From NCBI GenBank assembly GCA_031362985.1, contig JANLTO010000034.1, forward strand, positions 1 to 64,000: 64,000 nt of DNA. Direction: 5' to 3'. How positions within the stretch are numbered: the stretch's first letter is position 1; every line of letters begins with the position of its first letter. Of this stretch, positions 25,384 through 33,372 are shown in pieces. The notes below the pieces were generated by a model. It did not search any database, had not been told where the DNA came from, and worked only from the letters and a program-made list of their open reading frames with translations. The stretch comes from SHZL01 sp031362985. Its GTDB lineage: Bacteria > Pseudomonadota > Gammaproteobacteria > Xanthomonadales > SZUA-36. The position numbers and the translations under genes are program-made.

Positions 25384-25487
25384 GCGTCCTCCGGATTGAC
25401 GCTGGACAGGAGCAAACGCATTATACGGGTCTCGTTGAGGGGATATCGCCTGCAACTCCCAAGTAACGCATATCCAGGGAGCCTCTG

Positions 25488-26234
25488 ATTAATCTGAAGC
25501 TTGAACACGATGGTGCCCGGGTCATTGTATATGATGCCGACTTTATTCAGCAGCCAGATACACACCTGTTTGATCCGGAGTATTGGCGAAGACTCAACGC
25601 TGTTGCGGGCTCCGCGCCGGGTCGGGGGAATGCTCTGATGCTCAATGCGCCTTTTGGGCCAGCGGTGTTGCGCAGCTATCTGCGGGGTGGTTGGCCGGCC
25701 CGCCTGAGCCGCGATCGATATCTCTTCACCGGTTTTCACCGTTCCCGACCGCTGTTGGAAGCCAAGGTGCTGGAGAAGTTGGTTCGAATGGGCATGCCGG
25801 TTCCTCAACCACTTGCTGCCCAATGCGTACGGGACGGGTTGAGCTATACGGGTGCCCTGCTGACCCGCCGGATTATGCCGGCCTCGTCATTGGCGGACTT
25901 ATTGGAAAACGGTGTGGTGAGCGAGCTTTGCTGGTTTCGGACGGGTCAATGCATCCGCAAGTTTCACGCGGTCGGCCTGGTGCATCCTGACCTTAACGCC
26001 CGCAATATCCTGATCAGCCATGCAGATGGCGAGAACGCAATAGTGTACCTGGTCGATTTTGACCGGGCATTCTTTCGTGCCCATGCAACCCGCCTGTTCA
26101 GTTCAAATTTACAACGATTGCGCCGATCGCTGTTGAAACTTTGGCCGGCCGGACTCGCAAACCAGCTGGATGCTTGCTGGAACCAGCTAATGCATGGTTA
26201 CAACAAAGGGAACGGTTACAATACAGCCTTTTAG
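25488..26234 (+). CDS. kdkA: 3-deoxy-D-manno-octulosonic acid kinase (KdkA-like), apparently with a non-ATG/GTG/TTG start
   Basis: KdkA phosphorylates Kdo of the lipopolysaccharide inner core and has a protein-kinase-like fold. The only standard start in frame is ATG 25638 (198 aa), but coding similarity continues upstream, with KLEHDGARVIVYDADFI and LFDPEYWRRL, matching the N-terminus of the ~240-aa family. The frame is closed by TAA at 25464. No ATG, GTG or TTG lies between that stop and 25638. AGGGAG (25476-25481) is placed for an ATT at 25488 or CTG at 25494. GLVHPDLNARNIL is the catalytic loop and VYLVDFDRAFF the metal-binding Asp. 25488 is my best guess for the start. Confidence 0.82.
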   Translation: MNLKLEHDGARVIVYDADFIQQPDTHLFDPEYWRRLNAVAGSAPGRGNALMLNAPFGPAVLRSYLRGGWPARLSRDRYLFTGFHRSRPLLEAKVLEKLVRMGMPVPQPLAAQCVRDGLSYTGALLTRRIMPASSLADLLENGVVSELCWFRTGQCIRKFHAVGLVHPDLNARNILISHADGENAIVYLVDFDRAFFRAHATRLFSSNLQRLRRSLLKLWPAGLANQLDACWNQLMHGYNKGNGYNTAF

Positions 26235-26249
26235 ACAGGCGCGGTTGCG

Positions 26250-26834
26250 ATGGGCTGGGGACTAAGGAGAAAACCAGTACATGGGGCGGAGCCGGCGCGC
26301 AAGCGTCTGCGTACGCTGGAGTCACCGCGCATGACGATGGTTGCCGCCAACATGGACCTCGTGCAGGCAGACCTCCGGGACCTTGCTTTGCTCGGCGCGA
26401 TGCTGGATGCCAGCGTCCCGGATAATTGGCCGCCTGACCTGTACGACAGGGAGCCGATGGAGTATGCATTGCGCCAATTGGCTGACCCCGCAGAACACGG
26501 TTGGTCGTTCTGGTACCTCCTGACCAAGGAAAGCGAAGTTTTGGAAGTACTGGGTATTTGTGGTTTCAAAGGTCGGCCGAATGCTGCAGGTTCGGTTGAA
26601 ATTGGTTATTCTGTGCTCAGCCAGTTTCGCAATCAGGGTTTTGCCACCGAAGCGGTTGAGCGCCTGGTCACATGGGCGTTCAGCCATCAAAGCGTTGTCG
26701 AGGTCTGTGCCGAGACTCTGCCCCATTTACAACAGTCTATCCGGGTAATGCAAAAAAATGGTTTTGTGTACACCGGATCGGGCTCAGAATTAGGAGTTGT
26801 CCGTTATGCAGTTAAGCGCCCGGACCGGCGGTAA
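26250..26834 (+). CDS. GNAT-family N-acetyltransferase
   Basis: A 194-aa protein with the GNAT acetyl-CoA-binding pattern: VEIGYSVLSQFRNQGFATEAVERLV (about 112-136) supplies the Q/R-x-x-G-x-G/A loop, and SIRVMQKNGFVYTG is the C-terminal motif. VPDNWPPDLYD near the N-terminus is seen in a subgroup of RimJ/RimL-like acetyltransferases. The substrate cannot be predicted. It starts 15 nt after kdkA, and its end overlaps the start region of the next gene. An internal ATG at 26331 is a possible later start. Confidence 0.82.
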   Translation: MGWGLRRKPVHGAEPARKRLRTLESPRMTMVAANMDLVQADLRDLALLGAMLDASVPDNWPPDLYDREPMEYALRQLADPAEHGWSFWYLLTKESEVLEVLGICGFKGRPNAAGSVEIGYSVLSQFRNQGFATEAVERLVTWAFSHQSVVEVCAETLPHLQQSIRVMQKNGFVYTGSGSELGVVRYAVKRPDRR

Positions 26835-27654
26835 GCTGGTCGTTTTCGTACTTTTTGCAGGTATCATTTCGGCGCGGACTTCGCAGGCCGATGTGATCGT
26901 TACCCAATTGGCCAATGAAGGGATCATGCTGTCGGATGGCGGCGAAAATCAGGTCATGATCGACGGCATGGTAACTGAGCCCTACTCCCTATACGGTGGA
27001 TTGCCGGAAAATGTCGTCGCCCTGTATTCCAAAGCCAGCGGTCCGTTCGCGGAGGTTGATGTGGCACTGGTCACGCACCAGCACCATGACCACAATCAAC
27101 CTGCGGCATCTTGCCAGTTCATGCAGAAAAGTACGGGCACACTCCTGGTGTCTTCCCAGCAGGTGGTGGACCTGATGCACGAAAAATGCCGCCAATTAGC
27201 TGTTGCCGGTCCGCGCATCAAGGTCATTGATCCCCAATATGGCCAACCAGAGGTCATGCAGCTGGGGGACGTCACCATCACCGCTTTCCGCTTGAGCCAT
27301 GGAGGGGGCAAATACGCTGTGCTGCAGAATTTCGGTTTCCTGGTTGAAATCGGGGGAATGCGCGTTTTACACGTCGGTGATGCTGATATGGACGCTGCGG
27401 ATTTTATTCGCGCAGGTGTCCACTCCATGGACATTGATATCGCCGTGCTGCCATTCTGGTATTTTGCGCCCGGCCCCGGGGGTGAACTGGTGAGCACATA
27501 TATTGATGCCCCACATAAAATTGCCAACCATATCCCACCCGGCGAAATGGCAGAAACCAAGGAATACATGCAGGGTGCCTACCCCGAGGTCCTGATCCTT
27601 GAGAATCCTATGGATCAGGTTAGTTTCAGTCCGACGGTTTTGCCGACTCCCTGA
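26806..27654 (+). CDS. secreted metallo-beta-lactamase-fold hydrolase (UlaG-like)
   Basis: A 282-aa protein with an N-terminal signal peptide (KLVVFVLFAGIISARTSQA) and an MBL-fold core. THQHHDHNQ (about residues 88-96) is the H-x-H-x-D-H metal motif, and HGGGKYAV and HVGDADMDAADF supply further ligands. The ATG at 26806 has AGGAG 9 nt upstream. A TTG at 26797 would add three residues. The substrate is unknown. Export suggests it acts in the periplasm. Its end overlaps the convergent gene on the other strand by 29 nt. Confidence 0.82.
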   Translation: MQLSARTGGKLVVFVLFAGIISARTSQADVIVTQLANEGIMLSDGGENQVMIDGMVTEPYSLYGGLPENVVALYSKASGPFAEVDVALVTHQHHDHNQPAASCQFMQKSTGTLLVSSQQVVDLMHEKCRQLAVAGPRIKVIDPQYGQPEVMQLGDVTITAFRLSHGGGKYAVLQNFGFLVEIGGMRVLHVGDADMDAADFIRAGVHSMDIDIAVLPFWYFAPGPGGELVSTYIDAPHKIANHIPPGEMAETKEYMQGAYPEVLILENPMDQVSFSPTVLPTP

Positions 27655-28570
27655 TCGCCGGGGAGGGAGCCTCCAGGCAAAGGACATTTAACCTGAGTTC
27701 TGATGTGTCTCTCAATTGCAGGTGTGCATAGCGCTCCTGCAGTACTTGCTCGTTTGCAACTACCCATTTTTCCGGTGATGCCATGTAGTCGGAGCAAAAT
27801 GTCAAAAACCGGTGTTTCATATGCGGATACAGCCACGCATCATAGTGACTAATGTTGAGTGCTTCGTCCCAATAATCGCTGACGTGATCCGCCCATGTGA
27901 AAAGGCGTTGGATCACCCAATGATCTCCCTGCCACGAGAGAATGGCTGGTTTGCCTGGCACTACGTCGTCTTCGAACAGGCTGCGGTAAAAACGGTAGCC
28001 CTCGTAGTTCGCCACCAGGTCGGCATTTGAATAGACGCCGGTGGTCATCTGACCAAAGATTGCTCGTTCGGTGTAGGCAGACTTGGCTGCTGCCCGGATT
28101 TCGTCGTGGGTCAGGTTGTAGCGGCGATAGAATTTCTTTCCTTGCGAAAAAAAATGCCCGAGCTTGTCCGTCCCGATTAACTCGTTATTGAGTTTGATGG
28201 TCGGTCCGACGCCGAATATCCCTGCTACTCTTGAAGCCCAGAGCAGATGGCCCTGGTATATGGACTCTCGCCGCGAAGCCTGCAGGCGTTGAATATCCGG
28301 CGACTTCATCGCCCACTCTTCGATTTTATCAACCCAGTAATAGCCACCGAGACGATGAAAAACCTCCATGACGAACTTCCAGTCGTTCTGCGGTCCTTTC
28401 CAGTTTCTGGCAATGTCAGCGATGGTCTCGTTGACTTTGGCATCCATCAGGACGGTCGAGTCACTTATTGGATCGAGACGATGGCTGAATTGATCAGTCT
28501 CATAAGCGCAGCACTCAAACGGCAGGAGAAGAAACAGCAACACCAGGCCCGCAACGATGTGCGGGCGCAT
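27626..28570 (-). CDS. conserved exported protein of unknown function
   Basis: A 314-aa protein with a clear signal peptide (IVAGLVLLFLLLPFECCA). The mature part is rich in Tyr/Trp/His, for example GTDKLGHFFSQGKKFYRRYN and HYDAWLYPHMKHRFLTFC, and has no transmembrane helix after the signal. I do not recognise a domain or catalytic motif. The GTDKLGHFF segment recalls phosphatase- or lipid-linked periplasmic proteins, but I would not assign one. Its ATG follows the stop of the upstream outer-membrane barrel gene without a gap, so the two form an operon. Confidence 0.72.
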   Translation of the reverse strand: MRPHIVAGLVLLFLLLPFECCAYETDQFSHRLDPISDSTVLMDAKVNETIADIARNWKGPQNDWKFVMEVFHRLGGYYWVDKIEEWAMKSPDIQRLQASRRESIYQGHLLWASRVAGIFGVGPTIKLNNELIGTDKLGHFFSQGKKFYRRYNLTHDEIRAAAKSAYTERAIFGQMTTGVYSNADLVANYEGYRFYRSLFEDDVVPGKPAILSWQGDHWVIQRLFTWADHVSDYWDEALNISHYDAWLYPHMKHRFLTFCSDYMASPEKWVVANEQVLQERYAHLQLRDTSELRLNVLCLEAPSPAIRESAKPSD

Positions 28571-29347
28571 TCAGAACCGGTAAGTGAAATTGAACAGTGT
28601 GTGTTCTCTTGCGCCAAAACCAACTTCAAGGTAGAGCATTGCCTTGGTGCTGAATGAGTAACCCGCGCCCACGGCCGTATTCCACTTGTTGGACCCCTCA
28701 AGTTCAACAGAGAAAGGCACAGAGCCCAGAACAGGGAGTTGGACTGAACCCGAATGCTTTTCCTTGGTGTCGATGTATAAGCCACCCACCCAGAAGGCCC
28801 ACTTCTGCATTAGCAGACCGATCCGTGGTTGCGCCGTAAAACTCTTCACTGAGGAGTCAAAATCGCCATTCAAAGACGTATTGGTCCAGGTGGATGTTAC
28901 CGAGGTGAACCATTTATCACCCCCGTAGGCGAGGGTCGTTCCAAGGCCGTAAACGGTTCCATCGTAGTTAACCGGCAATTTCCCCAGTGAAAAGGGAAGA
29001 CCTGCAACCGGAACGCTGCTCAAGTCCACAACGGTCTCAGCATTCATGTGCCCGAGTATTCCAAAAACATTCAGGAACGGAGTGAGCCACACATCCAGTT
29101 TGAGATCGTAATGGGTCACATCGTTGTCAACATCAAGCTGGGACGCATCCGGTATGGATACACCGGGCAGGTCAAAGGTAAGTTGCTTGATGTTGTAAGG
29201 CTGTTCCATGGTGTAAAAATCAAAGCCAATACCCCAAGGCTCGTAAAATTCTCGCTCGCCCAACAGGTGTTTCATGAAAAGTGGACCGGAATCCGCAAGC
29301 GCACTCAGTGGTACCATCAGCATCAGGATCAGTACGATTCGGCGCAT
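28571..29347 (-). CDS. probable outer-membrane beta-barrel protein
   Basis: A 258-aa protein with a signal peptide (VLILMLMVPLSALA), many alternating amphipathic strands and a C-terminal phenylalanine (LFNFTYRF), the barrel-assembly signal. AAGGAG lies 6 nt before the ATG at 29347, with another ATG directly upstream at 29350. Repeated patterns such as KWFTSVTSTWTNTSL and MLYLEVGFGAREHTL read as strands. The family is not recognised. It is translationally coupled to the exported protein downstream and divergent from the EamA transporter gene. The 330-nt divergent region holds the leader described below. Confidence 0.72.
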   Translation of the reverse strand: MRRIVLILMLMVPLSALADSGPLFMKHLLGEREFYEPWGIGFDFYTMEQPYNIKQLTFDLPGVSIPDASQLDVDNDVTHYDLKLDVWLTPFLNVFGILGHMNAETVVDLSSVPVAGLPFSLGKLPVNYDGTVYGLGTTLAYGGDKWFTSVTSTWTNTSLNGDFDSSVKSFTAQPRIGLLMQKWAFWVGGLYIDTKEKHSGSVQLPVLGSVPFSVELEGSNKWNTAVGAGYSFSTKAMLYLEVGFGAREHTLFNFTYRF

Positions 29348-29589
29348 CATGTTCTCCTTGGTTTTGGCCGGTGAAAGTATAACCCCAAGTCGGGTGGAAA
29401 AGTCGCAAATGCAGACCGATTCCACGTATTTTCAGGATTGCTCTAATCGCCCGTCGAACTGACTCATGTGAGGACGAATATGCCGGAAGAACCTGTTTGC
29501 AAGCGTGCAATCAGACCGGAGTTTTCTTTCGCATCCAATGAGTGTGCGCTGGCTTAAAATAAGCCTGCCAACGACTTTAGCTACGGAGT

Positions 29590-29668
29590 CTGCTGTTGAT
29601 CAGCAGTCAGAAACTGGTCATTGCATATCAAAAAGCCCAGTGTGAAGGGCCCGCCTTCATGCCGGGCT
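29590..29668 (+). promoter_or_regulatory. structured leader upstream of the EamA transporter
   Basis: Two hairpins lie in succession. CTGCTG-TTGAT-CAGCAG (29590-29606) is followed by a longer one (29634-29668) with outer stem AGCCC/GGGCT and inner stem TGAAGG/CCTTCA around a 5-nt loop. The second ends 10 nt before the GTG start codon, and no Shine-Dalgarno is visible there. It could control translation. I cannot match it to a known riboswitch. The rest of 29351-29678 shows no gene. Confidence 0.45.
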
Positions 29669-29678
29669 ATTTGCCGTT

Positions 29679-30581
29679 GTGGCGGCGGCCATGACGGGCA
29701 TAGCCCTGGGGCAGATGCTGGCGCTTTCCTGTGCCGTGTGTTGGGCTTTTGCGGTTATTTTGTTGCAACGCTCGGGCGAAAGCCTGCCTGCATTCGAACT
29801 CAACCTGTTCAAGCACGTGCTTGGCCTGCTCCTGCTGGTTCCCACCCTGGGCTTGACTCTGGGAATTGCAGTACCCGATTACACGCTTGGCGAAGTGTGC
29901 ATTGCCTTGCTCTCAGGCTTTCTCGGCATCGGAATCGCCGATACGTGGTACCTGCGAGCATTGCACATGATAGGGGCCAGTCGCACGGGCATCATTGCCA
30001 GCGTTTTCAGTCCTTTCGTGGTCGTGCTTTCGGTGCTGTTCCTCGGCGAGTCTCTCAAAGGGTTTCAATTGCCTGGGTTTGGCCTGGTGATGGCTGGTGT
30101 GCTCCTGGTTACCTGGCGCCAAAGTCATTCCAGTCCAGAGGCAAGTAATCTCAGGAAAGGCGCTATTTATGCCATTGGCGGAGTATTCATGATGGCTGTC
30201 GGCATTGTCATGGTTAAGGAAATACTTGAGACCCGTCCATTCCTGTGGACCGTGGGCATCCGCTTGCTGGGAGGGGTTGCAGGAATGCTGCTCTACGTCG
30301 CGCTGCGCCATCGCTGGCGTGAAGTCTGGAGTCGGTTTCGCAAACCTCACCGCTGGCTGTGGATCGTGTCGGGCAGCTTTTTGGGCGGTTACCTGGCCAC
30401 GGTTCTGTGGCTTGGGGGGTACATGCTTATCCCGGCATCCGAAGCTTCTATCCTGAATGAAACCTCAACCGCGTGGATTGTCCTTTTTGCCTGGATGTTT
30501 CTGGGAGAAAAAATCGGTGCCAGAAAGCTCGCCGGGTTGCTGCTGACCTTCGCTGGGGTGGCGATGATGTTGCTGGTGTAA
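29679..30581 (+). CDS. EamA/DMT-superfamily transporter
   Basis: A 300-aa inner-membrane protein with about ten transmembrane helices in two EamA halves. The first has GQMLALSCAVCWAFAVILLQRSG and SRTGIIASVFSPFVVVLSVLFLGE. The second ends with ASILNETSTAWIVLFAWMFLGEKIG and a C-terminal helix. Such proteins export amino acids, nucleotide sugars or other metabolites, and the substrate cannot be told. The start is GTG 29679 or ATG 29691. No Shine-Dalgarno is evident, and a hairpin lies just upstream. Confidence 0.87.
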   Translation: MAAAMTGIALGQMLALSCAVCWAFAVILLQRSGESLPAFELNLFKHVLGLLLLVPTLGLTLGIAVPDYTLGEVCIALLSGFLGIGIADTWYLRALHMIGASRTGIIASVFSPFVVVLSVLFLGESLKGFQLPGFGLVMAGVLLVTWRQSHSSPEASNLRKGAIYAIGGVFMMAVGIVMVKEILETRPFLWTVGIRLLGGVAGMLLYVALRHRWREVWSRFRKPHRWLWIVSGSFLGGYLATVLWLGGYMLIPASEASILNETSTAWIVLFAWMFLGEKIGARKLAGLLLTFAGVAMMLLV

Positions 30582-30762
30582 GGCGAGGTCATTGAAGTAT
30601 TTTTCGTCAATACGGGGAACGGGATTCTCATGGTTACAGATTCAGATGTGCGCGCTGGTCACTGGACTTTTGGCAACAGTATGCTGCTGGTGCTTTAGTT
30701 GGCGCTAATTGCCCTGTCTGGTCAAAAGTAAAATGGTTTGTTTCCTGGGTATAGAATATATA

Positions 30763-30792
30763 TTGACATTAATGGCAATAATAGACAATAAT
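30763..30792 (+). promoter_or_regulatory. candidate sigma-70 promoter in the 30.6-31.0 kb gene-free stretch
   Basis: A perfect TTGACA (30763-30768) is followed after 18 nt by AATAAT (30787-30792), in an AT-rich segment unlike its surroundings. AATGGCA occurs twice around it (30770 and 30790 areas). It would drive the DUF6502 gene through a roughly 240-nt leader. No convincing gene lies in 30582-31030. A short open frame there (from 30709 or 30772) has no recognisable product. Confidence 0.5.
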
Positions 30793-30908
30793 GGCATTGT
30801 AAGGGGGACACCAAAACGTGTTGAAGGAAACCTGGTTGCTTGGCTGGTAAGCGAGATCGAAATGCAGTCAAGCACGTGCGGACAGGCCCTGATCACGTTC
30901 AGGTGGGT

Positions 30909-30942
30909 GGGGCCCGGGTAAGCCAAGGCTATCCCGGGCCCC
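30909..30942 (+). promoter_or_regulatory. long GC-rich hairpin in the DUF6502 leader
   Basis: GGGGCCCGGG (30909-30918) pairs perfectly with CCCGGGCCCC (30933-30942), and an inner AGCC-AA-GGCT continues the stem. No T tract follows, so it is not a standard terminator. It lies about 90 nt upstream of the DUF6502 start, within an otherwise AT-rich leader, and may stabilise or attenuate the transcript. Confidence 0.6.
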
Positions 30943-31030
30943 GTCTTGATCGGGCCATTTTCGATCAGCTGATGAACAGCCGTTGCCGTGCACGTACAAG
31001 GGATTGTCGGCGAAGAAAAGGAGAGCGTTC

Positions 31031-31879
31031 ATGCCCAATAGAAGCAAGCCTGACCGGCAAGATGTCGCCATCCTCACCCGAGCCATAGAAACCGTTTTTA
31101 GGAAATTAATCCGGATATTGGTCGGTCGGATATCTCTGGCAAAATTACAGGAAATGGTGAACTTCATTTATGTGGAGGAAGCGGAAAGGAAAATCGTCCG
31201 CGAACGTAAAAAAGCGCATGCCCCACTGACTAAACTGGCTTTAATGACGGGGCTGGACTCGAGAGCAGTAGCCGCGATTAGATATAAAATTCAAACCGGC
31301 GGGCAACTGTATGAACAACTGTTCTTAAGAGAGTTGACTCCAGAAAGTGCAATTGTTGAAGCGTGGGCGCGTCTGATTGACACCACCCTGCCGCATGATG
31401 GTAAAGACAAATCAACTCTCGAGTACGGAAACGATGAATCAGATTTTGAAACGCTGATTCGATCCACAATATCATCCAGGGGAATCACTTCCCAATCGAT
31501 TATTCAAAGATTAGTGGCATCCAAAAGCATAGTTCAAGACAAAAAGAAGAAAACCGTAAAGTTGGTGTTGAAACATTTTTCCCCATATCTTTCGAGTGAT
31601 GAACCGCAAATGTTCAATGCTGCGTTCACCGCAATTTCCAACCTCATTTCAACTGCCGAGAATAATATTAAAGCCGCACCTGAAGGGAGGTTTTTCCAAC
31701 GACAGGTATGGACGTTTCGTCTCCCGGTTGCTGCAAGGCTGAATTTTCGAAAGGAAATGCATGCTTTTTTGGAGTCTTTGGAATTTCGGGCCAAGGAAGA
31801 AATCAGGCATTGGGAAGTCGATGGTAAAGCCGATGAGATTGTGAGCGCAGGTGTCGGGATGTATTACTTTGAAGAGTAG
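31031..31879 (+). CDS. DUF6502-family protein
   Basis: A 282-aa soluble protein starting MPNRSKPDRQ, with GGAG upstream. ILVGRISLAKLQEMVNFIYVEEAER and KLALMTGLDSRAVAAIR look like the DUF6502 family, whose N-terminal half resembles a helix-turn-helix that reads a life-style or cell-state signal. The function is unknown. Its DNA is visibly more AT-rich than neighbouring genes, it has its own candidate promoter and hairpin, and it abuts a tRNA-Arg gene, all compatible with lateral acquisition. No integrase is present. Confidence 0.75.
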   Translation: MPNRSKPDRQDVAILTRAIETVFRKLIRILVGRISLAKLQEMVNFIYVEEAERKIVRERKKAHAPLTKLALMTGLDSRAVAAIRYKIQTGGQLYEQLFLRELTPESAIVEAWARLIDTTLPHDGKDKSTLEYGNDESDFETLIRSTISSRGITSQSIIQRLVASKSIVQDKKKKTVKLVLKHFSPYLSSDEPQMFNAAFTAISNLISTAENNIKAAPEGRFFQRQVWTFRLPVAARLNFRKEMHAFLESLEFRAKEEIRHWEVDGKADEIVSAGVGMYYFEE

Positions 31880-31910
31880 ACATTCCAAAACACTTCACCG
31901 GGTAAATACC

Positions 31911-31986
31911 TGGCGCCCCGAGCAGGAATCGAACCTGCGACCTTCCGCTTAGGAGGCGGACGCTCTATCCACTGAGCTACCGGGGC
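31911..31986 (-). tRNA. tRNA-Arg (CCT)
   Basis: Reading the minus strand from 31986, GCCCCGG opens the acceptor stem. The anticodon loop CTCCTAA gives anticodon CCT, the T arm reads GCAGGTTCGATTCCTGC and the CCA is encoded (31911-31913). It recognises AGG codons. It lies between the DUF6502 gene and rnd. Confidence 0.96.
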
Positions 31987-32034
31987 AAAAAATTTTCATG
32001 GAACCAGCGATGTCCCGATGTTGGGACAGGAATT

Positions 32035-33189
32035 TTAGCCGCTTCCCTCTTTGGCTGCCAAGTCGAGGAGTTTATCGGTGATAGCGGACTTCCGCCAACC
32101 CATCAGCCGCTCGGGCGGGGTCTGCCCTGATAACTTCGAACGCAAGAGGGATTCAAGCTGCTTTCTTGAAGCCAGAACAGATGGATCCACGCCGAGTCGC
32201 AAAGCCTGGGTATCAACTTCCTCGCGCATGTGCTTGATCAAGTTGCTGTATCGCTTGTCCAGGGGCGTTAACTGTTCCAGATCGTAATTTTTACCCTTGT
32301 TATCTTTGATAATCTCAAGAAGAACCCCGGAATAGCGAGCCAGGGCTTTGGGTTGAAATTCCTTGATTTCAGCCAGTCCATCGCGAGAGTCTGGTTGTTT
32401 CGTGGCCATTTGCATCAACACAGAGTCTTGCAGGACAAATCCACGCGCTGAATCTCTCTCGATTGCAATTCCTTCGCGCCAGGCAGCAAGGGCTTGCAAC
32501 ACATGCAAAGCGCCTTTACCCAGGAAACTGCTGCCATGAATGCGCAGGTAGGCGCGGTCAGCATCGGTTGGCTGGCGGCTCTTTTCTACCATTCTGTCAA
32601 CATCTTCTTCAAGCCAGTTCCATCTCTTGAGTAAATCCAGTTCGAGACGTAATTTTTGATAAATTGCCGGAAGAAAGACCACATCGGTAGCTGCGTAGTG
32701 CAGTTGGTCCGGTTTGAGCGGTCGCCGCATCCAGTTGGAACGGGTAAGCTCTTTGTCTACTTCAACACCTGTCAGCCATTTCACCATGTGCTGATAGCTC
32801 ATTTGCAAGGATTGTCCGACCAGGGCGCAGGCGATTTGGGTGTCAACGAGAGGGGACGGAACAACCCCAAGGTTGTTCCACAATACTTCAAGATCTTCAG
32901 AGGCGCTGTGAACTACTTTCAGGCACTGCGCGTTGGTGAAGAGTTCTTTGAGAGGGTTAAGGGAGGACAATGTCACGGTATCCACCAGCCATGCCTGGGT
33001 CCCATCCGACACCTGTACGAGCCCTAAAGCCGCTCTGTAGGTTCGTTCTCGCAGGAATTCCGTATCAATTCCCAAAACCCTGGCCACTCTCCAGGCATGG
33101 GTAGCGGTTTCAAGCTCCTCTGGAGTATCCAGCAAAATGGGCTGGGTTGCAGCGCGCAGAGCGAGGTCAACTGTAATTGAATCAATCAT
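32035..33189 (-). CDS. rnd: ribonuclease D
   Basis: RNase D is a 3'-5' exoribonuclease that trims tRNA precursors. The 384-aa product has the DEDDy exonuclease motifs: GIDTEFLRERTY (about 40-51), VHSASEDLEVL (about 94-104) and HYAATDVVFL (about 165-174), followed by an HRDC domain (about 210-290) and a C-terminal helical region. Length and layout are normal. It lies next to tRNA-Arg and is divergent from the formylglycine-enzyme-fold gene. Confidence 0.95.
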   Translation of the reverse strand: MIDSITVDLALRAATQPILLDTPEELETATHAWRVARVLGIDTEFLRERTYRAALGLVQVSDGTQAWLVDTVTLSSLNPLKELFTNAQCLKVVHSASEDLEVLWNNLGVVPSPLVDTQIACALVGQSLQMSYQHMVKWLTGVEVDKELTRSNWMRRPLKPDQLHYAATDVVFLPAIYQKLRLELDLLKRWNWLEEDVDRMVEKSRQPTDADRAYLRIHGSSFLGKGALHVLQALAAWREGIAIERDSARGFVLQDSVLMQMATKQPDSRDGLAEIKEFQPKALARYSGVLLEIIKDNKGKNYDLEQLTPLDKRYSNLIKHMREEVDTQALRLGVDPSVLASRKQLESLLRSKLSGQTPPERLMGWRKSAITDKLLDLAAKEGSG

Positions 33190-33372
33190 ATGAACCTGAG
33201 AAATGAGATTTGAAATGATGTATTGACTATTGTTTGTAAAGACGATTGTCAGCTCTTGAGTGTTCTTGTTGTCGGCTGGATTCTGGGTTATGGTGACATT
33301 CAGAAATGGGCTGTCACTCCGGCACTTTCGCTAATCAACGAACGTGCGAATGTTACAGGCAAAGGATTTTGC

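Noticed and set aside
29590..29668. Leader hairpins as a guanidine-II (mini-ykkC) riboswitch
   Set aside because: The loops lack the ACGR sequence of that class.
30709..30921. 70-aa open frame in the gap before the DUF6502 gene
   Set aside because: TTG start without a Shine-Dalgarno, no recognisable protein, and it runs into the long hairpin. More likely leader RNA.
31880..31990. Integration site at tRNA-Arg
   Set aside because: No integrase and no second copy of the tRNA 3' end seen nearby. Only the composition shift remains, reported as a finding.
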